Part shown: piece after piece, positions 33,393-41,941 of the stretch
Numbering within the stretch: the first letter of the stretch is position 1
Layout: every line of letters begins with the position of its first letter
Assembly (NCBI RefSeq): GCF_000382065.1
Contig: NZ_KB907499.1
Coordinates: forward strand, 233,631 to 297,630
Origin: Stenotrophomonas hibiscicola ATCC 19867
GTDB taxonomy: Bacteria; Pseudomonadota; Gammaproteobacteria; Xanthomonadales; Xanthomonadaceae
Length of the DNA stretch: 64,000 nt
Reading direction: 5' to 3'
Notes under the pieces: model-generated
Seen by the model: the letters and a program-made list of their open reading frames with translations, nothing else
The model's database searches: none
Told to the model about the DNA's origin: nothing
Position numbers and translations under genes: made by a program

Positions 33393-34259
33393 ATGGCCCT
33401 GCCCGACTACCCACGCCCGCCCTTCCCCGCCCAACAGCAATCCTTCCCCGGCAAGACCGCGCAGATGCAGCCCCGGCCGGACCACGGCGAGGACAGCTAC
33501 CGCGGGCATGGACTGCTGCAGGGCAAGAAGGCACTGATCACTGGCGGTGACAGCGGCATCGGCGCGGCGGTGGCGATCGCGTTCGCGCGCGAAGGCGCCG
33601 ACGTTGCCATCGCATTCCTCGATGGAGAGCAGGACGACGCCCGCCATGTGCAGCAGCAGATCGAACAGGCCGGGCGCAAGGCCGTGCTGGTGCCCTGTGA
33701 CATCAGCGACCCGGCGCAGGCGCGCTCGCTGGTCGACCGCGTGGCCAGCGAGCTTGACGGCCTCGACATCCTGGTCAACAACGCGGCCTACCAACGCTAC
33801 TACGAGCATTTCGACGACATCACCCTGGATGACTGGAAGCGGACGTTCGATACCAACGTGCATGCCGTGTTCAATCTGACCCGGCTGTGCGTGCCACATC
33901 TTCGCGGTGGCGGCGCGATCATCAACACGGCGTCGGTCAACTCCAAGCGGCCGACGCCGAACATCCTTCCCTATTCTGCAACCAAGGGTGCCGTCGCCAA
34001 CCTGACGCTGGGGCTGGCCGGCCTGCTGGCCGAACATCAGATCCGCGTCAATGCCGTGCTACCCGGCCCGATCTGGACGCCGTTCATTCCCGCTGGCATG
34101 GCCGCCGAAGAGGTCGAACAGTTCGGCGCGCAGACGCCGTTCGGCCGCCCCGGACAGCCGGCCGAGCTGGCCTCGGCCTATGTGATGCTGGCTTCGGACA
34201 GCGCCAGCTATACCTCCGGCGCACTGCTGACCATCTCCGGCGGCGCGGCAACACTGTGA
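33393..34259 (+). CDS. SDR-family oxidoreductase (YhxC/YghA-like)
   Basis: A 288-residue short-chain dehydrogenase. An N-terminal extension (QQQSFPGKTAQMQPRPDHGE) is typical of the stress-linked YghA/GsiB-neighbour branch. The Rossmann signature GGDSGIG is near 51, NNAAY near 131, and the catalytic Tyr/Lys pair lies in YSATKGA near 189-193. GGAG sits seven bases before ATG 33393. It fits the stress-tolerance flavour of this gene group. Substrate unknown. Confidence 0.92.
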   Translation: MALPDYPRPPFPAQQQSFPGKTAQMQPRPDHGEDSYRGHGLLQGKKALITGGDSGIGAAVAIAFAREGADVAIAFLDGEQDDARHVQQQIEQAGRKAVLVPCDISDPAQARSLVDRVASELDGLDILVNNAAYQRYYEHFDDITLDDWKRTFDTNVHAVFNLTRLCVPHLRGGGAIINTASVNSKRPTPNILPYSATKGAVANLTLGLAGLLAEHQIRVNAVLPGPIWTPFIPAGMAAEEVEQFGAQTPFGRPGQPAELASAYVMLASDSASYTSGALLTISGGAATL

Positions 34260-34265
34260 CCCCTC

Positions 34266-34859
34266 ATGGCCGGATTGCCCGCCTGGATCCAGGATTGGCT
34301 GACCGTGGTTGTGCCGGTGACCGAGGTGCTGGCCATCCTCGGCGTCGCGTGGGTGATGGTGCGCGCCCTGGCGTGGCTGCTGGTGCAGGCCCGGCAGCGC
34401 GGCAGGCTGGCTCCAGAGCTTCATGTGGGCCTGCGCCGCGGCGGTGCATTGCTGCTGTATCTGGCGGCCGCGCTGCTGATACTGGAGCGGCTGGGCGTTT
34501 CGCGCTCGGTGCTGTGGACCGCGCTGACCGGGTTCATGGCGGTCGGTGCGGTGGCGTTCTTTGCAGCGTGGAGCGTGTTGTCCAACCTGTTCTGTTCATT
34601 CCTGATCGTGGCTACGCGCCCGTTCCGCATCAACGACACGATCGAAGTGCTGGAAAGCGTGGACAAGCCGGGCCTGTGCGGCCAGGTGGTGGACATCAAC
34701 CTGATCTACACCACGCTGAGTGATCGTGGCGAAGGCGCGCGCGGTTGCCTGCTGCGCGTGCCCAACTCGTTGTTCTTCCAGCGCATCACCCGGCACTGGG
34801 GTGACGGCGGGTATCCGCAACTGCCCGGCAGCCTGCCAGCGAAGGGCAAAGTCCGCTGA
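34266..34859 (+). CDS. Small MscS-type mechanosensitive channel
   Basis: A 197-residue inner-membrane protein with three transmembrane helices (about 10-38, 55-75 and 84-110), the last a Gly/Ala-rich pore helix (GFMAVGAVAFFAAWSVLSNLFCSFLI). The MscS beta domain follows (RPFRINDTIEV...PNSLFF). It lacks the long C-terminal alpha/beta cage, so it is a minimal MscS-like channel for osmotic downshift. It follows the SDR by six bases and is likely co-transcribed. Confidence 0.88.
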   Translation: MAGLPAWIQDWLTVVVPVTEVLAILGVAWVMVRALAWLLVQARQRGRLAPELHVGLRRGGALLLYLAAALLILERLGVSRSVLWTALTGFMAVGAVAFFAAWSVLSNLFCSFLIVATRPFRINDTIEVLESVDKPGLCGQVVDINLIYTTLSDRGEGARGCLLRVPNSLFFQRITRHWGDGGYPQLPGSLPAKGKVR

Positions 34860-34863
34860 GGCG

Positions 34864-35952
34864 CTACAGGAATGCGGCCATGCGCTGCAGCTCATCGTCC
34901 AATGCGCTGCGAAATACCTTGTCGCGGGCCAGCGACTTGCCGGCATAACCCACGTTCGACACCAGCTCACCCTCGCAGACGCTCAGATTGGCCCAGCCCA
35001 CCACCTGGTCGTGCCACAACACCGGCAGAGCGTAGTACCCATACTGTCGCTTCGGTGCAGGTGTATACGCCTCGAACTTGTACACCCAACCCCACAGCAG
35101 CTCGAAGCGGCGGCGGTCCCACACCACCGGGTCGAACGGCGCCAGCAGGCGCACCTGTTCGTCCGGTGCATGGCGGCGCGAGCGCGGATTCTCGTCCACC
35201 GGCCAGTACCAGGTGGTGCCCTCCAGCGTGCAGCTGGCCAGTTGTTGCTTGGCCAACGCCAACGCCTGCCGGGTCTGCTCGGCCAGATGTGGGGCGCCAT
35301 AGCCCAGCAGGCGCACCAGATAGGTCAGGCTCGCCGAGGGCAGCGGCGCGTACTTGCGCACCACCAGGTCGATCAGGGCGGCGGCCCGTTCAACCTGCGC
35401 CTGCTCGCTGGCGTCCGGCTCGGCGTGCTCGGCCACTGCATAGATGCGGGTGCCACTGTCGCGCCGCTGCACCCGCAGCAGGCCACGGTAGTGCATGCCG
35501 TCGAGCAGATGCGTGCTTGCGTTGCTGGTGCCGCCCCAGTAATTGGTCACCCGCCCATGCGCGAACGCCTGGTCCACCTCACGCGGGTGCACGCTGCCGC
35601 GCTCGCGCACGAAGGCCAGCACGTCGGCGGCGCGGCGTTGGGTCTCGGCGTCCCATTCGCGCTTGGACACGCGCGGGTGCATCAGTGCCAGATGCTCGCG
35701 CGGCAGGAAGCCGTAGTTCACCAGGCAATCCTCTTCCACCGGCAGGCGGGTATACCGGCGCTCAAGATCGCCTGCGCGATAGTCCTTCACCCGGTGGCGC
35801 AGGGTCAGGTCCTGCGCGCGCGCCGGTGCCCTGATCGGGTCGGCCTGCACGAAGCCCAACCGTCGTATCGCGGTCAGCAGCGTGGTCGGCTTGAACAGGG
35901 TGCGCGCCACCGCGTAGCGGCGAAGGTCATCGAGAGTGGGCGTGGCAGGCAT
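34864..35952 (-). CDS. Winged-helix DNA glycosylase-like protein (AlkZ/YcaQ family)
   Basis: A 362-residue HTH_42-family protein. Members such as E. coli YcaQ and Streptomyces AlkZ unhook interstrand DNA crosslinks. Tandem winged-helix segments and a beta-barrel C-terminus are consistent: LGFVQADPI near 34-42 holds the QxD-type catalytic loop, and LLAPFDPVVWDR and PVLWHDQVVG belong to the barrel. ATG 35952 is chosen; the longer ATG at 35976 lies within a SMAG palindrome. Convergent with the MscS gene. Confidence 0.85.
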   Translation of the reverse strand: MPATPTLDDLRRYAVARTLFKPTTLLTAIRRLGFVQADPIRAPARAQDLTLRHRVKDYRAGDLERRYTRLPVEEDCLVNYGFLPREHLALMHPRVSKREWDAETQRRAADVLAFVRERGSVHPREVDQAFAHGRVTNYWGGTSNASTHLLDGMHYRGLLRVQRRDSGTRIYAVAEHAEPDASEQAQVERAAALIDLVVRKYAPLPSASLTYLVRLLGYGAPHLAEQTRQALALAKQQLASCTLEGTTWYWPVDENPRSRRHAPDEQVRLLAPFDPVVWDRRRFELLWGWVYKFEAYTPAPKRQYGYYALPVLWHDQVVGWANLSVCEGELVSNVGYAGKSLARDKVFRSALDDELQRMAAFL

Positions 35953-35961
35953 GGCCGCATT

Positions 35962-35985
35962 GTAGAGCCACGCCATGCGTGGATG
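35962..35985. repeat. Single SMAG-type GTAG palindrome
   Basis: GTAG followed by AGCCACGCCATGCGTGG forms a short hairpin between the YcaQ-like gene start and the tetR stop. Confidence 0.6.
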
Positions 35986-35988
35986 GGG

Positions 35989-36591
35989 TCACGGCAATCC
36001 GTCCCCGTCGTCCGCATCCAACAACTGCAACGACCCGATCACCAGCGCCCGCATGCCCTGCTTGAACTCGGTGATCACCTGCCCCTCCTCGTCATCCGCA
36101 ATCGCGTAGATGGTGTCGGCGCCGGCGATGCAGTAGAACGCGATCGTGGCCAGCAGCCAGCGCGCCTTGTCCACCGGCAGGCCGAACACCTCGGCCACGT
36201 GCGCCTGGTGCGAGGCGATCTTTTCCAGCATCGGCGCGGTCGCCACCGTGCGCCGCAGCAGGTACGGGGGCAGCCCGGGATGCGCCTTCACCACCTCGCA
36301 CAGTGACTCCACGAACACCGTCAGGTAGCCCTGCAGGCCACCCGCCGCATCGGCCGAGGCGCGGGGGATCTGCCAGCGCTGGAACACGGCTTCGGCCACC
36401 AGCCGCTTCAACGCCTCCAGGTTGGCCACGCGCTTGTACAGCGCCGCCTGGGTCACCGCCAGTTCGGTGGCCACGTTGGCCATGGTCAGGTTGGGCAGGC
36501 CCAGACGGATGCCGATGTCGGCCAGGCGCTCCGGGGTGATGGTGGGCGGGCGGCCACGGGTCGGCGCCGTTGGATCGGGGTGCGTGCTCAT
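35989..36591 (-). CDS. TetR-family repressor
   Basis: A 200-residue regulator with an N-terminal TetR helix-turn-helix (TPERLADIGIRLGLPNLTMANVATELAVTQAALYKRV, about 18-55) and an all-helical ligand domain. It is divergent from the TonB receptor gene, and an AT-rich 22-bp palindrome lies between their starts. Control of the receptor and itself is likely. The inducer is unknown. Confidence 0.9.
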   Translation of the reverse strand: MSTHPDPTAPTRGRPPTITPERLADIGIRLGLPNLTMANVATELAVTQAALYKRVANLEALKRLVAEAVFQRWQIPRASADAAGGLQGYLTVFVESLCEVVKAHPGLPPYLLRRTVATAPMLEKIASHQAHVAEVFGLPVDKARWLLATIAFYCIAGADTIYAIADDEEGQVITEFKQGMRALVIGSLQLLDADDGDGLP

Positions 36592-36641
36592 ACCCTGCTG
36601 AGGGTGCCAGCAAAAGGACCCTCTTGTCCGCTTCGCTCAAT

Positions 36642-36663
36642 TTAGTTTATTTTACTCAACTAA
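36642..36663. promoter_or_regulatory. Candidate TetR operator between tetR and the TonB receptor
   Basis: TTAGTT (36642-36647) and AACTAA (36658-36663) are perfect inverted half-sites with ten bases of A/T-rich spacer. The site is 50 bases upstream of tetR and 170 bases upstream of the receptor. It is the only strongly AT-rich stretch in the gap. Confidence 0.55.
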
Positions 36664-36832
36664 TTCGGAATGCGTCTGGTTCATCACCGGCGCGCCGTTG
36701 GCAACCGAGCCCAATGCTCACCTTCCCGCCAGGTTTCCACCCAGCCAACAACCCTGCACCGCGCCCCAATCCCGTGCGAGCCGATGGCCGCGCGCCAGGC
36801 GCCGTCGCACCTGCGATCCACAGGAACCTGGC

Positions 36833-39031
36833 ATGCCCGTGTTCAACCTCACTTCCCCGCCGCGTCGTCCCGCACCCCCTGCAGACCCTGTCCTGGGGCA
36901 TCCGCCGGGCGTGGCCCGGCGCTACCGGGTTTCGGCCCTGGCATTAGCCCTGCTGGCATCGCCAGCAGCGCTGGCCGAAACCGCGCCATCCACCCTGCCC
37001 TCGGTTCAGGTGCAGGAGCAGCGCCGCGTCACGGGTGACTATGCCGGCGGCCAGGTCGCGGCTGGCAGCCGCGTCGGCCTGCTCGGCGACAAGGACTTCA
37101 TGGACACGCCGTTCAGCACGATCAGCTACACCGAATCTTTCATCCGCGACCGCCAGGCCAAGGACCTGACCGACGTCATCGCCGCCACCGACCCTACGGT
37201 GTTCAGCAACGGCGTCACCGGTGCGTGGAGCCAGAACTACGCGATCCGAGGCTTTGCCTCCAACACCAGCGACACCACCTTCAATGGCCTCAGCGGCATG
37301 GCGCCCTACTACCGCACCTCGCCGGAAATGTTCGAGCGCATCGAAGTGCTGAAGGGCCCCTCCGCGCTGCTCAACGGCATGCCGCCGGGTGGTTCGGTCT
37401 GTGGCAGCGTCAACTTGGTCCCCAAGCGCGCAAGCGAGCAACCGCTGCTGCGGGTCAGTGCCAATTTCGCCTCCGATGCGCAGTTCGGTACCCATGTGGA
37501 TATGGGTCGCCGCCTCGGTGCCGACAAGCAGTTCGGCATCCGCTTCAACGGTGCCTACCGTGATGGTGACGGCGCCGTCAGCAAGCAGCGCAAGAAGGTA
37601 CAGCTCGGTTCGCTGGCACTGGACTGGCGCGGCGAACGTGCGCGGCTGTCGGCCGATCTGTACAGCGCCGATGACCGTGTTGACGGCCCGGCACGTGGCG
37701 TCGGCCTGGCACCGGGCGTCGCCATTCCGCGGCCGCCGCGTGGCGATACGCTGATCAACCCGGACTGGGCCTACGTGGACAGCCAGGACAAGGGCGCGAT
37801 GCTGCGCGGCGAGCTGGACATCAACGATAGCCTGATGGCCTATCTGGCCTACGGCACCAGCAAGACCGACTACCGCTACAACGGTTCGATCAGCGCGCAG
37901 ATCCTCAATCCGGCTGGCGACTTCACCACGGTGATCGGCCAGCTCGCCTTCAATATCAAGAAGCAATCCGCAGATGCTGGTCTGCGTGGCAGTTCCCGCA
38001 CCGGCGCTGTCGGCCACCAGTGGGCCGCCAACGTGACCCACTACCAGCACACCCAGAACGACTACGGCCGGCGAAGCGTACCCGGCTGGGACTGGACCAC
38101 CAATCTGTACAACCCGGCATGGGGCCCGGCCGCGCCGTTCGTGGCACCGCACATCTCGCATACCGAACTGCGGCTGGACAGCCTCGGCGTCGCCGACACG
38201 CTGGCCTTCGCCGATGATCGCGTGCAGTTGACGCTGGGTATACGCCGTCAGCAGGTGGTCAGCGAAACCTTCAACGTGGCCAGCGGCGCACGCACCTCAC
38301 GCTACGACGAGAGCGCCACCACCCCGGCTGCGGCGCTGCTGCTGAAGGCCACCGACACGATCTCCCTCTACACCAACTACATCGAAGGCCTCAGCCAGGG
38401 CGCCACCGCGCCGATGACCGCTGCCAATGCCGGTGATGTGTTCGCACCGTTCCGCACCAAGCAGAAGGAGCTGGGCCTGAAGCTGGACCTGGGCCGCTTC
38501 GCGCACACCTTCAGCGTGTACGAGATCAAGCGACCGAGCAGCTACACCGACCCGGTCACGAATATCTTCTCGTTTGGCGGCGAGCAACGTAATCGCGGCG
38601 TGGAATGGGGCTTCTTCGGTGCACCGATGGACGGCGTGCGCCTGCTCGGTGGCGTGGCCTATGTGCAGCCGAAGCTGACCCGCACGGCCGGTGGCGTGAA
38701 TGAAGGACGCATCGCCACCGCGGTGGCGCAGCGGCAGGCCAAGCTCGGTGTGGAATGGGATGTGCCGACCTTGCAGGGCCTGACCTTGACCGGCAATGCC
38801 ACGGCGATGTCCAAGCAGTACATCAGTGCCGACAACCGCCTGTCGGTGCCGGGGCGCACCCTGTTCGACGTGGGCGCGCGCTACAGCACCGCACTGGCCG
38901 GGCGACCCCTTGCGCTGCGGGCCACGGTGAACAACGTGACCAACAAGGCGTATTGGGGCATGCCGTTGTTGTCGAGCCTGGCGCTGGGTGCGCCGAGGAC
39001 GGTGCTGCTGTCGGCAACCATGGATTTCTAA
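36833..39031 (+). CDS. TonB-dependent siderophore receptor
   Basis: A 732-residue outer-membrane receptor. A long signal sequence (about 1-50, hydrophobic core ALALALLASPAALA) is followed by the plug (VQVQEQ, then RGFASNTSDTTFNGL and RIEVLKGPSALLNGMPPGGSVCGSVNLVPKRA) and a 22-strand barrel ending with Phe (TVLLSATMDF). The plug shape is that of ferric hydroxamate/ferrioxamine-type siderophore receptors. ATG 36833 follows AGGA. A TetR rather than Fur site is the visible control; a Fur box was not recognised. Confidence 0.92.
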   Translation: MPVFNLTSPPRRPAPPADPVLGHPPGVARRYRVSALALALLASPAALAETAPSTLPSVQVQEQRRVTGDYAGGQVAAGSRVGLLGDKDFMDTPFSTISYTESFIRDRQAKDLTDVIAATDPTVFSNGVTGAWSQNYAIRGFASNTSDTTFNGLSGMAPYYRTSPEMFERIEVLKGPSALLNGMPPGGSVCGSVNLVPKRASEQPLLRVSANFASDAQFGTHVDMGRRLGADKQFGIRFNGAYRDGDGAVSKQRKKVQLGSLALDWRGERARLSADLYSADDRVDGPARGVGLAPGVAIPRPPRGDTLINPDWAYVDSQDKGAMLRGELDINDSLMAYLAYGTSKTDYRYNGSISAQILNPAGDFTTVIGQLAFNIKKQSADAGLRGSSRTGAVGHQWAANVTHYQHTQNDYGRRSVPGWDWTTNLYNPAWGPAAPFVAPHISHTELRLDSLGVADTLAFADDRVQLTLGIRRQQVVSETFNVASGARTSRYDESATTPAAALLLKATDTISLYTNYIEGLSQGATAPMTAANAGDVFAPFRTKQKELGLKLDLGRFAHTFSVYEIKRPSSYTDPVTNIFSFGGEQRNRGVEWGFFGAPMDGVRLLGGVAYVQPKLTRTAGGVNEGRIATAVAQRQAKLGVEWDVPTLQGLTLTGNATAMSKQYISADNRLSVPGRTLFDVGARYSTALAGRPLALRATVNNVTNKAYWGMPLLSSLALGAPRTVLLSATMDF

Positions 39032-39048
39032 GCTGGCGTGGAACCCCT

Positions 39049-39159
39049 GTAGAGCCGAGCCATGCTCGGCTCCGTTTCGTCCGCTGAGCCGAGCATAGCC
39101 TCGGCTCTACAAGTCGTCAGGCAATCCGCGAACGGCATCCACGCATGGCGTGGATCTAC
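39049..39159. repeat. SMAG-type palindromes after the TonB receptor gene
   Basis: A head-to-head pair at 39049-39110 (GTAGAGCCGAGCCATGCTCGGC ... inverted copy ending GGCTCTAC) could fold into a large hairpin ending the receptor transcript. A third, inverted copy (ATCCACGCATGGCGTGGATCTAC) follows at 39137-39159. Confidence 0.8.
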
Positions 39160-39162
39160 GTG

Positions 39163-39519
39163 TCATTCCGGATGCAGGCGATAGATGGCGTGGCTGGTCA
39201 ACGCCAATGCCGCCAGCTTCAGCCCTTCCATTACGCGATCACCCACGTACTGTTCCGGGCCGCCATTCTGGCGGGCGCGTTCGGCCGCCAGCAGGATCTC
39301 CTGCACCACACGCAGCCCGGCCAGCGCACCGTCGGCGTCGGCCAACGCCAGGCACCGGCCCGGCAGCTGGTGGCGCTCGGGCCAAGGCTGGCCGTCAGAA
39401 GCCGCGCCCAGCCCGATGCTGTGCAGGAGGGCCGTCAGGTTGTTGCGATCGGGCGGGATGTCGTGCCCCTCATCGGCATTGGCCGGGGCGCGCTGATGGG
39501 GGAACTCCGATGCGTTCAT
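39163..39519 (-). CDS. Small protein of unknown function downstream of palindromic element
   Basis: A 118-residue soluble protein. The N-terminus is polar, and the C-terminal half is helical (GLRVVQEILLAAERARQNGG, then DRVMEGLKLAALALTSHAIYRLH). The end resembles small DUF3077-like or XAC0095-like proteins of pseudomonads and xanthomonads, but I cannot assign it firmly. Its start follows a complex inverted-repeat region by about 50 bases, which is probably its leader. Function unknown. Confidence 0.6.
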   Translation of the reverse strand: MNASEFPHQRAPANADEGHDIPPDRNNLTALLHSIGLGAASDGQPWPERHQLPGRCLALADADGALAGLRVVQEILLAAERARQNGGPEQYVGDRVMEGLKLAALALTSHAIYRLHPE

Positions 39520-39566
39520 GGCAGGTCTCTGTGCAAGGCATGCGGGACCACCGCCCTTAACAAAGG

Positions 39567-39741
39567 CGGCGGACGGTACGTGTGTGGAAACCGGTAGCTA
39601 AGCGTCATTACCCGGTGGGTTCGCTTGCGCGCACCCCACGTACCGCCCGCCATAGAACGCGACCGGAATGCCAGCCGGCGCCGCGCAAGGCGACGCCGGC
39701 TGGCAAGCGTAAACAACGCATAGCTAAACGGGTTTCCACAC
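39567..39741 (-). other. Nested inverted-repeat element, possible structured RNA or regulatory leader
   Basis: Three nested or adjacent inverted repeats fill 175 bases: GTGTGGAAACC...TAGCTA at 39582-39600 pairs with 39721-39741; GGCGGACGGTACGTG at 39567-39581 pairs with CACGTACCGCCCGCC near 39637-39651; and a central hairpin GCCAGCCGGCG (39670-39680) pairs with 39694-39704. It lies immediately upstream of the small minus-strand gene. No protein-coding signal was seen in either strand. It is far larger than a SMAG repeat. Confidence 0.6.
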
Positions 39742-39977
39742 CCGGCCACCCTTTTTCGGTGGCAATCCATCATGTGCACAGCGGGGTGGCAGGCGCCAAC
39801 AACCCAAGTGCAAAGACAGCAACGTTCACGCAGTGGCAGCATTGTCGCATATCGACAATCGCGCCGAAAATTCAATAACTTGCACCATGCCGATGGCGGC
39901 ATGCTTCACCCGCATCGGCACCGCGCATTCCTTGACCGCATCCGGCATTCAGGACATGCCACATGCCAGTTCCGACA
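39742..39977. other. Intergenic region between palindromic element and traX-like gene
   Basis: No gene seen. It holds a short hairpin (GCCACC, 7-base loop, GGTGGC) at about 39746-39764 and a 19-bp palindrome (ATTGTCG, five bases, CGACAAT) at 39841-39859. The latter could be an operator for the minus-strand small gene. Confidence 0.4.
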
Positions 39978-40643
39978 TTACGCAAGCAGATGGGCAACCA
40001 ATGCCAGCACCGCCAGATGCCCAACGTAGTACCCATAGAACGCCCAACGCCAGCGCGGCAGTTGCCTCGGCACCCGCGTCGCCAGCACGACCATAGGAAC
40101 AGCCAGCATTGCCCAGCCGTTGTGGTTGGCCCAGCACACCGCTGCAAGCCCAACCAGCAACAGCCACCACGCTCGATGCCGGAACGCGATCCAGGCCAGC
40201 AACACGCTGCCGACACCGGCCCACTGGTAATCCACGAACATCGGCAGCACGCCGGCGGCCAGCAACAGCTGCACCGGCCGATTGTTCGCAAGCGCATGCA
40301 CGGCCACCGCCGCCAAGGTGAAGGTGAGCAGGATGTTGAGCGGCAGCCAGGAACCGAACGCGAAGGCGTGCAACGGCTGCGCGATCAGTCCCCATAGCGC
40401 GAGCCGGCGGATCGATTTGCGCAGGTCGGCGCCCGGCTGGGCCAGGTTGCAGGCCATCACCAGCGCGAACAGCGGGAAGGCGATACGCCCCAGTTCGCTG
40501 ACCACCGGCACGTAGCCCCCGAGCACCACCTTGGCCACGTGGTCGCCGGTCATGGCCAGCAGCGCGATCCACTTCAACAGCTCGCGCGCGCCGCTGCCGA
40601 GGCTGAGGTTGAACGTGGACGTCCCGGTCGTGGTCGCTTGCAT
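39978..40643 (-). CDS. TraX-family integral membrane protein
   Basis: A 221-residue protein with six to seven transmembrane helices. ELLKWIALLAMTGDHVAKVVLGG near 21-43 is the TraX signature, and LGRIAFPLFALVMACNL follows. F-plasmid TraX acetylates pilin, but chromosomal homologues in non-conjugative contexts have unknown acyltransferase roles. No other conjugation gene is nearby, so the name does not imply transfer function. Confidence 0.88.
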   Translation of the reverse strand: MQATTTGTSTFNLSLGSGARELLKWIALLAMTGDHVAKVVLGGYVPVVSELGRIAFPLFALVMACNLAQPGADLRKSIRRLALWGLIAQPLHAFAFGSWLPLNILLTFTLAAVAVHALANNRPVQLLLAAGVLPMFVDYQWAGVGSVLLAWIAFRHRAWWLLLVGLAAVCWANHNGWAMLAVPMVVLATRVPRQLPRWRWAFYGYYVGHLAVLALVAHLLA

Positions 40644-40757
40644 CGCGGAAGCTTATGCGCATCGGCCAGCGCATTTCCAGCGCCGCGCAGGAGCCCGCCA
40701 CTGCAAGCCGTAGATGGCGGCGCTATGCTGGCCGCCCCTGCTTGTGAGACACCTGCC

Positions 40758-41705
40758 ATGCGCACCCTGTATCCGGCCATCGAGCCCTACCGCGAATTCA
40801 CCCTGCCGGTGAGCGATCTGCACACGCTGCATATCGAAGAGTGCGGCACGCCGGAGGGCATTCCGGTGGTGTACCTGCACGGTGGCCCGGGCGCCGGTAT
40901 CTCGCCGACCCATCGCCGCTTCTTCGACCCGGCGCGCTACCGCATCGTGCTGATCGACCAGCGTGGCAGCGGCCGCTCCACGCCGTTTGGCGAACTGCGC
41001 GACAACACCACGCAGGACCTGGTGGCCGACATCGAGAAGGTGCGCGAGCACCTCGGCATCGAGCGTTGGTTGGTCTACGGCGGCTCCTGGGGTTCGACGC
41101 TGTCGCTGGCCTATGCACAGGCACATCCCGAGCGCGCCACGGGCCTGATCGTGCGTGGTGTGTTCCTCGGTCGTGAGATCGAGAACCGCTGGTTCGCCGA
41201 GGCCGATGGCGGTGCGCGCTGGATCTTCCCGGAGCGCTGGGACCGCTATGAGGCTTATATCCCGGAAGCCGAGCGTGGCGACATGATCGCGGCCTACTGG
41301 ACGCGCATGGATGGCCCGGATCAGTCAACCCGCATCGAAGCCGCGCAGGCCTGGTTGGGCTGGGAAGACAACGCCGCCACCCTGCAGCACGACGTGGATG
41401 CGCAATCCACCGATGATCCGCTGGATACGCTGGCCAAGGCTCGTATTGAAGCGCACTACTTCCGCAACGGCATCTTCCTGGAGCCCGACCAGCTGCTGCG
41501 CAACATCAATCGCATCCGCCATCTGCCCTGCGTGATCGTACAGGGGCGCTACGACATCATCTGCCCGCCGCGCAGCGCCTGGGATCTGGCCAAGGCGTGG
41601 CCGGAAGCCCGGCTGGAGATGGTGACCTCCGGCCACAGCGCGAACGAGCCGGCCACGGTGGATGCGTTGGTTCGGGCGACGGATGCGTTTGCCGACCGCG
41701 TCTGA
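40758..41705 (+). CDS. pip: Proline iminopeptidase
   Basis: A 315-residue alpha/beta hydrolase of peptidase family S33 that removes N-terminal proline from peptides. The oxyanion HGGPGAG is at 41-47; the nucleophile Ser110 lies in GGSWGS; the acid is in QGRYDIICP and the His in SGHSANE. The lid domain contains the family block WFAEADGGARWIFPERW. ATG 40758 is chosen over a longer frame that starts inside the divergent traX gene. Confidence 0.93.
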   Translation: MRTLYPAIEPYREFTLPVSDLHTLHIEECGTPEGIPVVYLHGGPGAGISPTHRRFFDPARYRIVLIDQRGSGRSTPFGELRDNTTQDLVADIEKVREHLGIERWLVYGGSWGSTLSLAYAQAHPERATGLIVRGVFLGREIENRWFAEADGGARWIFPERWDRYEAYIPEAERGDMIAAYWTRMDGPDQSTRIEAAQAWLGWEDNAATLQHDVDAQSTDDPLDTLAKARIEAHYFRNGIFLEPDQLLRNINRIRHLPCVIVQGRYDIICPPRSAWDLAKAWPEARLEMVTSGHSANEPATVDALVRATDAFADRV

Positions 41706-41713
41706 GCAGATGG

Positions 41714-41832
41714 GTAGTGTCAGCCGCTGGCCGGCTTCCTGCCGTTCGAGGGTAGCGTCGACTGTGAGTCGACTGCTGTTGGCGACACTGCTTCGAAGCC
41801 CGCGCTGCGCGCGATAGTCGACTAACTCTACG
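41714..41832. repeat. SMAG-like and GTCGACT-type palindromes
   Basis: GTAG with GTCAGCCGCTGGCCGGCT starts at 41714. GTAGCGTCGACTGTGAGTCGACT near 41752 and a degenerate inverted partner (AGTCGACTAACTCTAC) near 41813-41829 follow. The second type recurs as a perfect inverted repeat at 58341-58427. Confidence 0.6.
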
Positions 41833-41861
41833 GGGCCGGGTATCAGGTACCAGTCACGCCA

Positions 41862-41885
41862 CCGGCTATACCAAGGTATAGCCGG
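41862..41885. promoter_or_regulatory. 24-bp perfect palindrome upstream of the magnesium cassette
   Basis: CCGGCTATACC and GGTATAGCCGG are separated by AA. It lies 100 bases upstream of the mgtL-like leader ORF. It could be an operator for the Mg operon or a bidirectional hairpin ending pip; no U-run follows. Confidence 0.5.
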
Positions 41886-41941
41886 GCTAACCCACGGGCC
41901 TCTAGGCCTGCCCCATTCAGGGGCGGACAATAGCGCCACTG

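Noticed and set aside
39516..39902. A 128-codon minus-strand frame through the nested palindromic element
   Set aside because: It lies in inverted repeats, has no ribosome site and its product is Arg/Cys-rich nonsense; the DNA is better explained as a structured element.
39978..40643. TraX as evidence of a conjugative element
   Set aside because: No relaxase, pilus or integrase genes are near. Chromosomal TraX homologues are common and unrelated to transfer.
40539..40757. N-terminal extension of proline iminopeptidase
   Set aside because: The extra 73 codons overlap the divergent traX gene and its promoter and are not part of the S33 fold; the ATG at 40758 matches the family.
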